Notes: generated by a model not told the origin, from the sequence alone. Shown: positions 12,103-23,420, counted from the stretch's first letter. The stretch is DNA of 64,000 nt from Ichthyophis bannanicus (GCA_033557465.1 CM066036.1:720949828-721013827), one strand, 5' to 3'. Translations and numbers: made by a program.

Positions 12103-13854
12103 ATGGCTCACAGAGCCAGAGGTTGCGTCAACTCTCCGGACAGTTTTTGTTTTATTTGTGGGGAATATACCGTGAAAAAGCGGCAGAGGAACATTTCTGC
12201 ATTTATTAAAAAAGTATATTTCGCCTATTTCGGTTTGAAGTTAGGCGATCAAGACAAACCGTGGGCTCCTCACAAAGTGTGCAAGACATGTGAGGAAGAT
12301 CTACGCTTATGGATGAAAGGTAAAAAACAAGCATTTCGTTTCGGAATACCTATGATGTGGCGTGAACAAAGAGACCACAGCAGTGACTGCTATTTTTGCT
12401 CTTGCATTGTGAAGGGATACAACTTAAAAAATAAGAACGTAATAAGTTACCCCAACCTTCCCTCAGCAATTAGGCCTATGCCTCATAGCAACAAAGTACC
12501 TGTGCCTGAACCACCAAAATCTTTGGATCATATTTGTGTGGACGGTTCTGATCATGATGAGACTCATCAGATGGCTTTTCCCGATGAGTCCAGTACTTCC
12601 GAGTTTGAAACTGAACCAGATCCGAAACCTGAACTTTTCTCTCAAGCTGAATTGAATGATTTAGTCCGGGATTTAGGACTCCCAAAAGATGCTGTCCAAC
12701 TGCTAGGTTCTCGGCTTAAACAGAAAAATCTATTGTCACCAGGAACAACTTTTTATTGGTACCGCAACCGTAAGACACAATTTTTGAAGTATTTCAGCAA
12801 AGAGGAAGATTTGGTATTTTGCAACGATATATACGGAGTGATGGAAAAGTTTAAACTCAAGTATGATCCTGCTGAATGGCGGCTGTTCATTGATTCGTCA
12901 AAAGACAGCATAAAAGGTGTTCTTCTTCATAATGGCAACACATTCGCTTCAGTTCCTATTGCTCACTCTGTTATTCTCCAAGAAAAATACGAGAATTTGG
13001 CCCTGATTCTTCAGAAGATTCGTTATGATGAGCATAAGTGGATGATTTGTGGAGACTTTAAAATTCTATCCATGCTATTAGGGCAGCAATCCGGTTTCAC
13101 CAAATATCCATGCTTCCTTTGCTTGTGTGATAGCCGGGCCCGCGACCTACACTGGGGGGAAAAAGACTGGCCAATTCGGGAGTATTTGAGACCCGGTGAG
13201 AAAAATGTTCTTCATGAGAGCTTGGTACCTCGTGATAAAATTCTATTACCACCTCTCCACATTAAGTTGGGTCTCATTAAGCAATTCATCAAGTCCCTTC
13301 CAAAAGATGGTGAGTGCTTTCAGTACCTTTGCTCAAAGTTCCCACGACTTTCTGAAGCAAAGCTACAGGAAGGAGTGTTTGTTGGCCCTGATATAAGGAA
13401 ACTCATTTCAGATGGAGCATTCGCTGAAACGATGTCTGAGAAGGAAAAAGAAGCGTGGGATTCCTTCAAGGATGTTGTTCTCAAATTCTTGGGGAACAGG
13501 CGGGATGAGAACTATAAGGATATTGTTGCCAGGATGCTCAATGCCTTCAAAGAACAAGGCTGTAACATGAGCCTGAAAGTCCATTTCTTGTACTCCCATG
13601 TGAACTACTTTCCCGAAAACGTGGGGGCGTACAGTGAAGAACAAGGTGAAAGGTTTCACCAGGACATCAAGGACGCAGAGAGAAGGTACCAAGGAAGATG
13701 GAACACCACTATGATGGCTGATTTCTGCTGGGGGAAACCCCAGATGAAAAATACACCAAGCAGCGCACCAAGAGAAGCATTCGGGGGAAGAAGAAACGGG
13801 CCCACCAGGAGATTGATTGACCCAAGAATGACTTTAAAATCTAAACTGTGTTGA
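12103..13854 (+). CDS. Putative transposase with zinc fingers and DDE-like core, 3' frameshifted
   Basis: The frame is open from 11905, but the ATG at 12103 (MAHRARGC) is the better start because a CxxC finger begins just after it and the upstream residues look like leader. Of 583 residues, a CxxC/CxxC zinc finger spans about 16-63 (FCFIC, VCKTC), a second CxxC is at 96-101, and an acidic linker spans 145-180. A likely RNase H-like core follows: D264 (LFID), D318 (CGDFK), a CxxC insertion at 337-340, and SEEQGERFHQ at 511-520 with E513 or E516 as third acid. From memory it resembles a widespread family of uncharacterised animal proteins sharing the SEEQGERFHQ motif. Around residue 543 the frame seems to shift (13727-13735): the neighbouring frame gives a lysine/arginine-rich tail, whereas the annotated frame ends in unrelated residues. 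Transposase role is inferred from the flanking TIRs. Confidence 0.75.
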   Translation: MAHRARGCVNSPDSFCFICGEYTVKKRQRNISAFIKKVYFAYFGLKLGDQDKPWAPHKVCKTCEEDLRLWMKGKKQAFRFGIPMMWREQRDHSSDCYFCSCIVKGYNLKNKNVISYPNLPSAIRPMPHSNKVPVPEPPKSLDHICVDGSDHDETHQMAFPDESSTSEFETEPDPKPELFSQAELNDLVRDLGLPKDAVQLLGSRLKQKNLLSPGTTFYWYRNRKTQFLKYFSKEEDLVFCNDIYGVMEKFKLKYDPAEWRLFIDSSKDSIKGVLLHNGNTFASVPIAHSVILQEKYENLALILQKIRYDEHKWMICGDFKILSMLLGQQSGFTKYPCFLCLCDSRARDLHWGEKDWPIREYLRPGEKNVLHESLVPRDKILLPPLHIKLGLIKQFIKSLPKDGECFQYLCSKFPRLSEAKLQEGVFVGPDIRKLISDGAFAETMSEKEKEAWDSFKDVVLKFLGNRRDENYKDIVARMLNAFKEQGCNMSLKVHFLYSHVNYFPENVGAYSEEQGERFHQDIKDAERRYQGRWNTTMMADFCWGKPQMKNTPSSAPREAFGGRRNGPTRRLIDPRMTLKSKLC

Positions 13855-14314
13855 CAAATATCGTGTTTTTACTAAACTTTGAAATAAAAATTTGCTAGTT
13901 ATTACCACAGTGTCGGATCTCATTTATTAGAATTTTATTTTCACACCATCGGGTGTTTGTCTTCATGTATTGCAATGGTGCGGTTTGCGTTTTCTATTCT
14001 TACATACATACCTGTACAACATTTTTTGCACATTTCTTTGCTTTGCTTTGTGTCTAACCTCGCTCTTATATGCTCAATGTTTGTGCACATGTATGTGGCT
14101 GTTTTAAGTGCAGACAATTTTGCTACCATCACAGTGTGTTTTGTTGACATTACTCTATTCTTATGTGCTGCCTTGTTACAATTTTCTTTATTCTTATTTG
14201 AATAACTACTAAACAATTAGTATAAAGAATTCATCCAAGAAACTTTTATCTCGATCGCACTCAATCTGAAACGTTCACCTCAAACTGCTAACCCAATGTA
14301 GCAAAAAATCTGTA

Positions 14315-14423
14315 CGTGATGGAGCAAATTGGTTACCAGATTTGGATTCAGCGCACCAAAAAACGTAAAAATCAATCGAAACATTAGAGGCAGTTTAAAA
14401 AAATTTTTTTTAGTGTACCTGTG
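14315..14423 (-). repeat. Right TIR of the CACAGG transposon
   Basis: Complement of the left TIR with about 60-70% identity by eye. It carries an extra poly-A/poly-T stretch at 14397-14411 absent on the left. Confidence 0.78.
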
Positions 14424-14752
14424 TTATTAGTGTGGGCCGATTTCCACACTGTGGGAATGTTAGAGGTAGAGAGTTAGCATGGTAAGCAATTTACAGTCAG
14501 CCCAGGAGTAAACACCATGCGCTGTCTTGCAGTTAGCGCGGTTACAATTCCCTCCATGTGTGAAGTTAACTACATCCGTGGTATTACCTCCCAGTATTAC
14601 AGTAAGGCACCACATGTTACTTGCTGGGGAAATGCTGTTCATATCTCCGACAGGTAATGCAGTGGTTTTGCACTTAGTGCATCTTGATTTGGCACACTAC
14701 TGGCGTGTTAGGTTCAGAATCACAGTGCACGTACATAAAAGGACCCCTTACA

Positions 14753-17289
14753 TATAATCAATTAATGCACATTAGCTATAAATAAATAGATAATGCTTAT
14801 ACAATTGATTTGAACACATTTAAGCATTTGTTAAAACAAACTTTTGCAATGAGCAAAAAAAAACAACAAAAACAAACTAGGAACAAAGAAAACTAACAAA
14901 AAATATTTGGCCTATGAACATTCCCTACTCTACAGTAACTTCTGGGACATTCCCAACACTAGCACATATTAACTGCATGGCAGATGACACTGAAAGCAGT
15001 TAGCCACTCCTCTTGAGGTGTAGTTAACTGTACCATATTAACTGCTACATTAGCTGGGAACATGCAGTAACAATCTCCACGTTAAATACAAGGCACAGTC
15101 CCTCTCCATTACATGCACATTCCATTCCTCAAAGTAGCATTGTTAGCACATTGATCCTGTTAACTGCTTGTGCTGTGCTGCACTCACTGTAGTGTGTGGT
15201 AATTTTTGCATTAAACAGCTAACACAGCTTATTAAACAGGAACTTTAATGCTCTACTTAGGTACCTATGATGTGATGGTCAGGATTTTATAAAGGCTGGC
15301 CGCCTTGATATAAATAACTGGGATATTCAGGGCCAGTATCTGGATAGTGACTGGGGCTCAATAGGGTAATTTTGGAAGCCTTATTCATGCTTTGGACATC
15401 TGAAATCAGGCATAGAGCTGTCTAAAGCACAGAGACTTCTACAGGGCCGTATCAAGTCATAATTGCACCTTGTGTGACTTATACATCTGGCACTCCCGCC
15501 ATCTCACCTATACCTCTGTCCAGCCGGCTGCCTGCCCTTGCCCTGCTCCCACCACTTTTGGTTTTCACAGTGGCACCAGCAGAAGCAGAGCAGACCTGAC
15601 AAAAAAAAAAAGAAGAAAACACACGTGGGTCTTTCCTCCGTGCTTGCCCACAGATCTGATCCCTCCCTGCTCTGATGTAGGTTGGCGTTAGAGGAGGGAG
15701 GGACCAGACCAGCCATTCAAATGCAGTCTTTGCAACTCTGCACTTGACCAGCTGGCTTGGTTCCTCCCTTCTCTGACGCAACCTACATCAGAGAAGGGGG
15801 GGGAGGAGGGACCAGACCTATGTACAAGTGCAGAGTCGGAAAAACCCTCATGCTTTTTTTAAAATTTGAAGTCAGATCTGTTCCTCTGCTATCGGTGCTG
15901 CAGCCTCTGAGAAAACAAAAAAGTAGTGGTGGCAGTGCAACAGCAGGCAGAGCGGTGGGTGCCGAGGTCGTTGCCGAGGTCGTCAGCCTGAAATGCACCC
16001 CTAATCCTTTGCACCCTGTGCTACTGCACCGCTCGTGCAGGGCTAGGTATGGCACTGGACTTTTCTACAGTTGGGTTTATGGATGTTCCCAGCTTGAGGA
16101 TGTCCAAGCCTGAACAGGGGTGTAGCAGAGGTATGGCTGGGGTTTTCCCAGGAACCTGAACATCAATGCCTGACCCCAGAAATATTCAGGGGTGTGTCTA
16201 AGGTAATACTTGTTCCAGGAAATGAATAAGCATTGGGAAAGTGCTCGTTTTGGCTGAAAAACACCAGAGGGTTTTTCACCCTGCTGGAGAGCCGAACCGA
16301 AGATGGCCGCCTAATCCCAGGCCTCACAACCGCCTCAGCCCACCTTCACCATTTCTTTTTGATCTTACCAACAGTGCTTGGGGGGTGAAAATCTGCTGAT
16401 GGTAGGTGAAAGGAGAGCAGTCTAATCTGCCTTCCGACGTGCGATCTATGGCAGGTGGCCCAAGCTGCCTTACCAACTGAAACCAGCCTCTCCCCCTTGT
16501 TGCCGTCAGCCCACCAAATATAACTGAGGTGCGATAAACACTGTAATAAATGTATTAATGTTCTAGGACCTGGGAGAATACTTGCAGTGCTGCCTTTTCA
16601 TAGTGACCCTAAAGTTCTTCAAGTAAACTCTTGCTCCAGAACACATCTGGACAAAATTATTTTGAGAAGGGAAGAGGGGCGAGTGGTGTCTAAGTGCTAT
16701 AGGCCTCCCAGTGTATACTAATTCCATTAAAGGTACTGCATTGCTCTTGGAGTGTTGCGACTACTGTCTGCCATACAGCATAGGGGATCACTGTAAGAAC
16801 TACGCAGAGGCAGAGGCAGGAGGTTACATCTGACTAGAGGTGAAGCCTTGTAGCATGATACAAATGATCAGTAGCAGTAATAGTAGTAGTAGTAATGAGG
16901 GAGCTGCCTGAGACTATCAGGAGGGCCATTGTCACCAAAACATCAAACTTCAAAGGGTCATCTACTCAGCAGAAATTGCACCACAGCCAACAGTGTTTTG
17001 AGGTCCTGGGACTCCGGCAGCGCCTTCTGCGGATCGGGAGAGGGAGACGCAACTGGAGGAGCAGAAGCTACTACTACCGCTGCCGCAGCAGCCAACTGAA
17101 GATAGGCTCAGAGCTGCCTGGCTGCCCGAGTCGTGCCTGACTGCGGCTTGCACCTCTGCGAGCACAGCAACACTGAGGTGAGAGGAAGGAGAAAGACCGG
17201 CAGACCAACCTAATCTGGATGAACCTTTAGCAAACTATATATATTGAAAGGACAAGCAAATCACACTACAATTTATCTGGACTATACCA
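14753..17289. other. Intergenic sequence, mostly unrecognised
   Basis: 14930-15260 has many TTAACTGC and GTTAACTG words, like the interior of the small TIR element at 14440-14740, and may be a second decayed copy. 15660-15800 holds an inverted repeat (separate entry). 16250-16520 and 16790-17170 are GC-richer with short ORFs only. None of the ORFs resembles a known protein. Confidence 0.5.
15662..15803. repeat. Inverted repeat around CTCTGATGTAGGTTG
   Basis: The left arm CCCTGCTCTGATGTAGGTTG (15664-15683) and the right arm CAACCTACATCAGAGAAGGGG (from 15779) are near-perfect complements, separated by about 95 bases that also hold related GGGACCAGACC words. A small fold-back element is likely. 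Confidence 0.6.
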
Positions 17290-17787
17290 GTGACTGTGTG
17301 CTATTTATTTATTTAATAGTGTTTTTTTTTTAATACCGTTTTATGCTATGGTCAAAGCGGTTTACAATAAAACAGAGCACAATACATTAAAACAAAGTAA
17401 TAAAACTTGGGGAAAACTTAAAATGAAAAGAAATAAAAAATGAAAGGCAGTAGGAAAAAGGGAGCATATGAGTAAAGGGAGTAGGATGGGACAGAGAGAG
17501 GGGGATTATATACTGTCATCTGGGTAACAGTTCATAAATAGGTGGGTCTTAAGGGCTCTTCTAAATGCAAGTAGGTCTTTTGTAGCCTGGAGGTTGCATG
17601 GGAGCGTGTTCCATAGGGATAGATAAAGATGTGGTGGTATTAGATGTTCTCTTAGATGTGGTGGTATTAGATTTGGCGAAGAGAACCGGGGTACTTAAGG
17701 TGATTTGGAAGCCAGATCTTCTGGCACAGTTGTCTTTGGTCTCATGTAATAACATTTGAATGTGGCTGGAAGATAAGCCATGAAGAC
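17290..17787 (-). pseudogene. L2-like LINE, 3' part (minus strand), split by element D
   Basis: Minus-strand reading gives the C-terminal end of a LINE reverse-transcriptase protein with frame breaks (LFAKSN, then RRALKTHLF-like remains near 17540-17570), then a tail with CAAAGCGGTTTACAATAAAA. The upstream half lies at 27413-29120 on the other side of element D. A 19-base unit around GATGTGGTGGTATTAGAT is duplicated at 17626-17672. Non-functional. Confidence 0.7.
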
Positions 17788-17855
17788 TAAGGGGTATGTT
17801 TACTAAACCGCGGTAATGTTACCCGCATTAGGTTCCGTGATAATTGTACAGATGC

Positions 17856-17874
17856 CCATATAAAGACGTGGGCC
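17856..17874 (+). promoter_or_regulatory. Subterminal TATA/CArG-like motif (copy D)
   Basis: CCATATAAAG followed by GTGGGCC, 65 bp from the left end, as in B but with a decayed EGR-like core. Confidence 0.4.
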
Positions 17875-17939
17875 TAGCATCGTTACGGCAAGCCATATCA
17901 ACTAACACGCAATATAAGGTGCCTTAGGGGTATGTTTAC

Positions 17940-18235
17940 TAAACTGCGCTCAAGTGCGCGGCGCACAATAGTGTGTGCTAAGGTACCTTAGCGCATGCTA
18001 ATGATGCATTTTTGTGCCCCGCACACGTGCGCGCCGCACTAAAGTGCCCGCTCATGTGCGCGGCACGCTGATGTGCGATAAAGGCGTGGAAAGGCTCTCG
18101 GAGGGCGGAGGAAGGCTCCCGAGGGGCGGAGAGACGGGGTCAATGGGTGGAGAGTGGGAGGGGAGAGGCTCCCCGCACACGAGGGTGGCTGAAATTCAAG
18201 CAAAAAAATACCGCGAGTGAAAACCTCGCGGTAGA
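17940..18235. repeat. Subterminal region of copy C: CpG palindromes and GC-box stretch
   Basis: GTGCGCGGCGCAC-type palindromes at 17952-18080, then GGAGGGCGGAG, GGGGCGGAGAG and GGGTGGAGAGTGGGAGGGG at 18095-18165. These are the complement of the C-rich stretch in other copies. Confidence 0.6.
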
Positions 18236-19136
18236 GCCGATTTAAAGGGAAGAAAAACCATTTCTGTCAGCAATGTACAGCAAAACCAGGGAAACCTACA
18301 AAAAGTGAGCAGTGTGATACATGTGCACGGAACAAAAGGGCAAATAAACATTAAAAATGACCCCAACAAAATATAAAAAAATCATAAGCAAGCTGGGCAA
18401 TACTGAGAGTAATGGGAAACATCAAAAAGCACTCCCAACAAAGCCCCAAAAAATAAATATGAATTTTAGAAGGGTCTACGCTCCGTCCCCATACAAGGTG
18501 AATGATCCCGCAGTGAAATAACACTGATCAGGGTTTACCTCTCCATTGGACAGGTTACCTATGGCATGCACATGTTCCACAACAGCAGGGCGGGCAGGTC
18601 GGAATGGGCAAATGGACAGATGCTGAGAAAGGGGATACAGAGGGCTGCAGGCGGCACATGCTGTGGTGCAGCTGGGGCACAGTGCAGACTAGGCAGATGC
18701 CTAGATGGCACTTAGGAATGCTGAAACTGAACAGCAGCCAGACAGCAACTGATGAGGGCCCAACATGGGCACGAGAGTGTTTAGCACAGTGTCACAGGGG
18801 ATAGTACCCAGCAGGTACCCCCAAGGGCACAGAACATTGGCAGGCGGTGATTGGGGGACGTGCGGACAGATATACAGGCACCCCTACCCCAGAACCCGCA
18901 CCATAGGCAGCTGCCTACCCTCACACAGGATGGCCTGAGACTGCATACCACCAGCACCACCAGCAGAAGGGCATGTCAGCATGGTGGCACAGGAGTACTG
19001 GAGGTGGAGGGGGGCAGTGGCAGCTGCCCAGAGCAGACCATGGCCTAGCCCTGTGTAGGTAGGTGCAATGTACTGCAACAGACAGGCACTGCCGTACAAA
19101 CAGTCATGGTATCATCAGGGAATGCACTGTCACTGT

Positions 19137-19214
19137 GGCAACACGGTGGTGCAGTGCACACAACCAGTGTGTTTGGAGACAGAAGGTCACAGGTTCAAGC
19201 CCCAGCAGGGGCTC
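19137..19214 (+). repeat. tRNA-like module (copy C, first)
   Basis: GGTGGTGCAGTGCAC A-box region and AGGTTCAAGCCCC B box (19191-19203). It belongs to a tandemly duplicated segment with the unit at 20207-20284. Confidence 0.55.
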
Positions 19215-19424
19215 CTGCCAATCCAGTCCCCATATTTTACCCACAACTATATCGTGATAGTAAAGACGAACCTTTATTGCAGAGAACATAAGCATGGCTC
19301 AAACACCTCTATTTTACCCTACAGAGCACAGACACCAGAAACGTGCACATTACCTAGAGCAGATTCCCCCAAATGCAGTCCTGGAGAGCCACAAATCCTT
19401 CAGGGCTTATGCCGTCTCCAATCA

Positions 19425-20054
19425 GGCCAGAATTATCTTCAAAACTCTACTTCTCACGTTCAAAGCCCTCAATAAGCTCTCTGCTCCTTCCTTATCTGAC
19501 CTTATCCATACCACTTCACCAAACAGAGCAAGAAGATCATCAGCCATCAACTCCTTAAAACTCCCAAAGGCCCTTACAAGCTGCTCTTCTTCCACAGCCA
19601 ATAGAGCCTTTACCCTCTGTGCCCCTAGGTGCTGGAATACACTACCTCCTGGCATACGGGCCATTGACAGCTTAACACAATTCAGGAAAGCCCTCAAATT
19701 CCACCTCTTTAACAAACATCTTATTGAGCCATTTACACCCATCGACTTCAGTGATTCCTCCCAGCTATTCAGTTCCATGGTATCTCAATAACAGAAATAG
19801 GACGAATCGCTTTGTTTATTGAACATATTATTAGCACCTGTTCCTAATGACTTGTAGCCATGCTGTAGTATTATATCTGTAAATAGACTGTAAATAGTTT
19901 CCCCTGTTATCCAAGTTTCCTTCCCTTGTTATCTGTAAACTCATGCATGTTATTGTACTGAGACTTTTTGTTCTATGTGAACCGCGCTGATGCCGAATAG
20001 TGCGGTATATAAGAGAATGTAAATAAAATAAAATAAATAAATAATAAATAAATA
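19425..20054 (+). pseudogene. L2-type LINE 3' fragment inserted in copy C
   Basis: An open frame (inside the ORF 19294-19791) encodes the end of a LINE reverse-transcriptase protein, with FKALNKL, CWNTLPPGIRAI and FRKALKFHLFNKHL. The last two match the WNxLPxxIR and SLxxFKxxLKxxLF signature of L2-like LINE C-termini. A 3' UTR follows with CCGCGCTGATGCCGAATAG and a tail of AAATA repeats. The same 3' tail occurs at 50956-51189. It sits at the junction of a duplicated module; E has the corresponding junction without it. 5'-truncated and not mobile. Confidence 0.8.
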
Positions 20055-20206
20055 AGGATGGAGTGGTACTGGTGGTGGAGGTGGCAGCAGCTAGTGGCAA
20101 CAGCAGACCATGGCCTAGCCCTGTCCAGGTGGGTGCCGTGCACTGCAACAAACAGGCCCTGTCGGATGTACAGTCATGGACTCCCCAGGGAATGCAGCAT
20201 ATCTGT

Positions 20207-20284
20207 GGCAACACGGTGGTGCCATGCACACAGACAGTGTGTGCAAGAACAGAAAGTCACAGGTTCAAAGCCCAGCTGGGGCTA
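20207..20284 (+). repeat. tRNA-like module (copy C, second)
   Basis: GGTGGTGCCATGCAC A-box region and AGGTTCAAAGCCC B box. Second half of the C/E tandem duplication. Confidence 0.5.
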
Positions 20285-20429
20285 CTGCCAATCCAGTCCA
20301 CATATTTTTCCCACAACTAAACCGTGATAGTAAGGACGAACCTTTATTGCAGAGAACATACGCATGGTTAATATGCCTATATTTTACCCCACCGAGCACA
20401 GACACCATAAACAGCCACATTACCTAGAG

Positions 20430-20622
20430 CAGAGTCTCCCAAATGCAGTCCTGGAGGGCCAAACACCATTCAGGTTCCATGCTGCCTCTAATAAAGATGC
20501 CTGTGCTGCATATCTATGCACCACCCCCATGGTATGCAGATGTATCTCATGCATATTCATGAGGGACAGCATGAAAACCCGAACAGTGTTTGGCACACCA
20601 GGACTGGAGTTGGGAACCTCTG
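20430..20622. mobile_element. 193-bp hAT-like MITE inside copy C
   Basis: Same fold-back as at 5191-5383 in reverse, with ends CAGAGTCTCCC and GGGAACCTCTG. A partial copy remains at about 19360-19424 because the surrounding segment was duplicated. Confidence 0.75.
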
Positions 20623-22272
20623 CCATAAAGCAGCAGCCAACAGGGGCAGACACACCCACACCCACAGGCCCCATTGGCCAATGCCTCCTGGAGAGGCAGG
20701 ACATTGGGCCCAGCGTGCATCTCCCAATACTAGCACTTGCATACCTTAGCAATGCCACCCTACAATTGGGTATACGGTACATAGCTATCAAACGTTTGCT
20801 ATGATTACTGGCAGATAGCAATTCCTACGTTAAGCACAGTTTGCTGATTGAGCTCCATCATAACAACCTTTATGATGTCTGTGGTGTGTGCTTCAGTCTG
20901 GTCTCTGACAGTGTTTACCACCCTGGGGAGTGACCCCCAACAGTATTGCGTACCATATCCATGCCTGTACTGTGCCCAGGACTGATGTGGTGGCCAGGGC
21001 TGCTAAAATCCTCTATAGTAGCACAATGCTGGCATAGGTGTGGGTGTGTGGGTCTGTCTATCCAGTGTGTGGTGGCTGCAAACACCCTCCACAGCCCACA
21101 CTGCAGCACTGTTGCCAGTATTGGCCTGCCAATGTGCATAATGAGGAGCAAGGTACCATGGATATAGCCCGGACAGGGTGGCCTGGCCAGGATGCATCTG
21201 CACAGGGCATAGGGCACTGGCTGGGACATTTTAGTGCCCAGCCACCACCTACACAGACAGGGTGGCCTCAGCATGTCCTGCTGGGAGATCACTCTCACCC
21301 TGACTGTGCAGTGATGACAGCATGGCTAGGCACCCCCATAGTGCTATATAGTATTTTTTTCATGTGATATTTATGGGTTTCCTTTTGGGGCTCAGTCACT
21401 GACTTATCTGCTTGTTGTGTATGCTGACATCCCAGTGCTGGGTGCATGCATTTCCACCAGGAACATGCACTATGGGCTAGCTAGCAGACTGTTTGCAGCT
21501 AGTATGTGTCTTGATGGAGTGCCTTGCAGGGTGCAGTGGCTGAAGGCTTGCTGCAGGAGAATGTCAGATATGGGGTGTGGCTTAGCATATCCAGGCCTAA
21601 TGTCTGTCTACTATTGCGTTATGGATGTGTACGGAGCTGCATTGACTGCCCTGTAGGTGTCTGTTCCCCAGCAGGACCAGAGTTGATGGTCCCCTCTACT
21701 GCCACCATTGCAGGGAGGTAGAGTATGGATCTGTTGATGGGAGACCCTGTTTGCCACCCTCAGCCCTGGAGGTAGGAGGGTGGTGGTACATAATCCTCCT
21801 AGGACTCAATAGGGGTGCAAACTGACTGAGACATACAAATGTATCCAAGGTGCGAGTGCGGCTGCAGAAACTACCTATCTCCCACATTAGCACTGCTGGG
21901 GACCTGCAGCATGGCCTATCTCTGCCATGGAAGGTGATGTGGACCTGGTGCGGGGCGCCTCACCACATCCTCAGGGTGAGCACAGTACCCGCACAATGTG
22001 ACAGTGTGTAGCTACTCTGTGCCAGTAACACACACGGTCAGTACCCCCTACCAGGCCGAGGTGCTGTGGGGGTGCACATGGTCAGTTCCCCCTACCAGGC
22101 TGAGGTGATGTGGGGGTGCATACCCCATCTTGTGTTTATCTGTGGACAGCTGATTTGCATGTGCAGTGCATCATGGGTACGGGTGTGCTAACCCTATCCT
22201 GGTGACCACAGCAGACTGTGTGGTGACGTGCAGTCCCTCTGCAGCCAGCCAGGAGCTTGCTAGTAGCTATAG

Positions 22273-22340
22273 AGCTGTAGCCCAATGGTTACTTCACTGC
22301 CTGTGGAGCCAGAGGTTGTGGGTTCAAACACACAGTGGGG
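22273..22340 (+). repeat. tRNA-like module (copy C, third)
   Basis: TGTAGCCCAATGGTTAC A-box region and GGGTTCAAACAC B box. Counterpart of the reverse unit at 38132-38200 in E. Confidence 0.5.
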
Positions 22341-22424
22341 TTATTTGATAGGGCTGCCCAAAGCATTATCTCTTTTTCATGTACATTATTGCTGCCAGCA
22401 AAAACACTCTCAGCGTACTGTACC

Positions 22425-22630
22425 CATAAGGTGCCTCAGAGGGCGCTTTATAGGGCGCCCTATAGGGCACCTTATGGTTACTGTCCATATAAGGTGAACT
22501 ATACGTTATCCTGTGGAACGACTTATAGGGTGCCCTATAGGGGACATTTTAGGGTGCCATGGCGGACAGTGCACTTTATAATGTGCCCTATGGAGTGCCT
22601 TATAGGGTGTCTTATGTGGCACCTTCAATT
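22425..22630. repeat. Palindromic TATAGGGCGCC repeats (copy C, first tract)
   Basis: Units such as CCTATAGGGCACC and CTTATAGGGTGCC in alternating orientation, a variant of the B array with TATAGGG in place of TATAAGG. Confidence 0.65.
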
Positions 22631-22741
22631 ACGGCACGTGAGTGCGTGTTTGCTGGCAGCAATTAATAAAATACAAATAAAGTGCTGCAGGAAACAATAC
22701 GTACATTGCAAAGCTGATGCCTCAGCCAGCCTTATGTATTA

Positions 22742-22812
22742 GGCACACTGGGGAGCAAACTCATGACCCCTGTATCAGCAGTCAGTGCCTTAACCATTGT
22801 GCTACACTGCTG
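22742..22812 (-). repeat. tRNA-like module (copy C, fourth)
   Basis: Minus strand: TGTAGCACAATGGTTAAGG A-box region and GAGTTTGCTCCCC B-box region. Confidence 0.55.
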
Positions 22813-22889
22813 TTCCTCCTTGCATGTCAGCGCACCTACTTCAGATTTCCATGCGTTTAAATGCACAGTGCTTCCATCAAACACAGTGC

Positions 22890-23035
22890 TTATGACCTTG
22901 CTGTGCCTCATAGGGCACCCTATATGGTGCCCTATAGGCCACCCTTTCAGCAACATTGTAGGGTGCCGTGGCGGACAGTGCACTTTAAAATGTGCCCTCT
23001 GGGGTACCCTATGAGGCGCCTTATGCAGCACCTTA
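22890..23035. repeat. Palindromic tract (copy C, second)
   Basis: CATAGGGCACCCTATATGGTGCC and similar words in both orientations, between two tRNA-like modules. Confidence 0.6.
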
Positions 23036-23151
23036 TGTTACAATACTTTGAGGGTGTTTGCTGGCAGCACTAATTAAAATAAAAATAAAAATTCCCCCTA
23101 CAGCAATATTACCTATAACAGGTAATGCCTGAGCCAGCCTTCTTCATTAGG

Positions 23152-23222
23152 CACAGTGGGGGATTAAACCCATGACTCCTGCATCATTGGTCAGTGTCTT
23201 AACCATTGTGCTACACTGCTGC
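23152..23222 (-). repeat. tRNA-like module (copy C, fifth)
   Basis: Minus strand: TGTAGCACAATGGTTAAGAC A-box region and GGGTTTAATCCC B-box region. Confidence 0.55.
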
Positions 23223-23314
23223 TCCTCATTGCATGTCAGCGCACCTACTTATGTTCTTCATTCCTTAAACTGCACAGTGCTGCCATCAAAAACAGTGCTG
23301 TGACCTTGCGGTAC

Positions 23315-23420
23315 CTCATACGGCACCCTATAAAGCACCCTATAAGCAACATTCTAGGGTGCCTTGGCGGACAGTGCCCTTTAAAATGTGCCTTATGGGG
23401 CGCCTTATGTTAACACGCTT
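23315..23420. repeat. Palindromic tract (copy C, third)
   Basis: CGGCACCCTATAAAGCACC and GGGGCGCCTTATG words; weaker than the other tracts. Confidence 0.5.

Larger units (their letters stand above)
11595..14423 (+). mobile_element. 2.8-kb DNA transposon with CACAGG termini
   Basis: The left end CACAGGTAAACTA and the complement of the right end (CACAGGTACACTA) begin imperfect TIRs of about 105 bp that share AAACTGCCTC, GGTGC(G)CTGAATCCA and TCCATCACGT blocks in the same order. TTA flanks both ends (11592-11594, 14424-14426). One long ORF lies inside, with a CpG-rich leader (TCGCTCGCTCGC near 11944) and an AATAAA at 13883-13888. CAC termini with a short TSD recall EnSpm/CMC elements, but the ORF is not a CACTA transposase I recognise, so superfamily placement is open. 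Confidence 0.82.
11547..14746. mobile_element. Small TIR element interrupted by a transposon
   Basis: The left end GGCCCTTTTACTAAAATGTGCA and the complement of the right end (GGGTCCTTTTATGTACGTGCA) form imperfect TIRs. CTTACA flanks both sides (11541-11546, 14747-14752). Without the nested transposon (11595-14423) it is about 370 bp and non-coding. Superfamily not determined; the TSD length could be longer with mutation. Confidence 0.6.
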
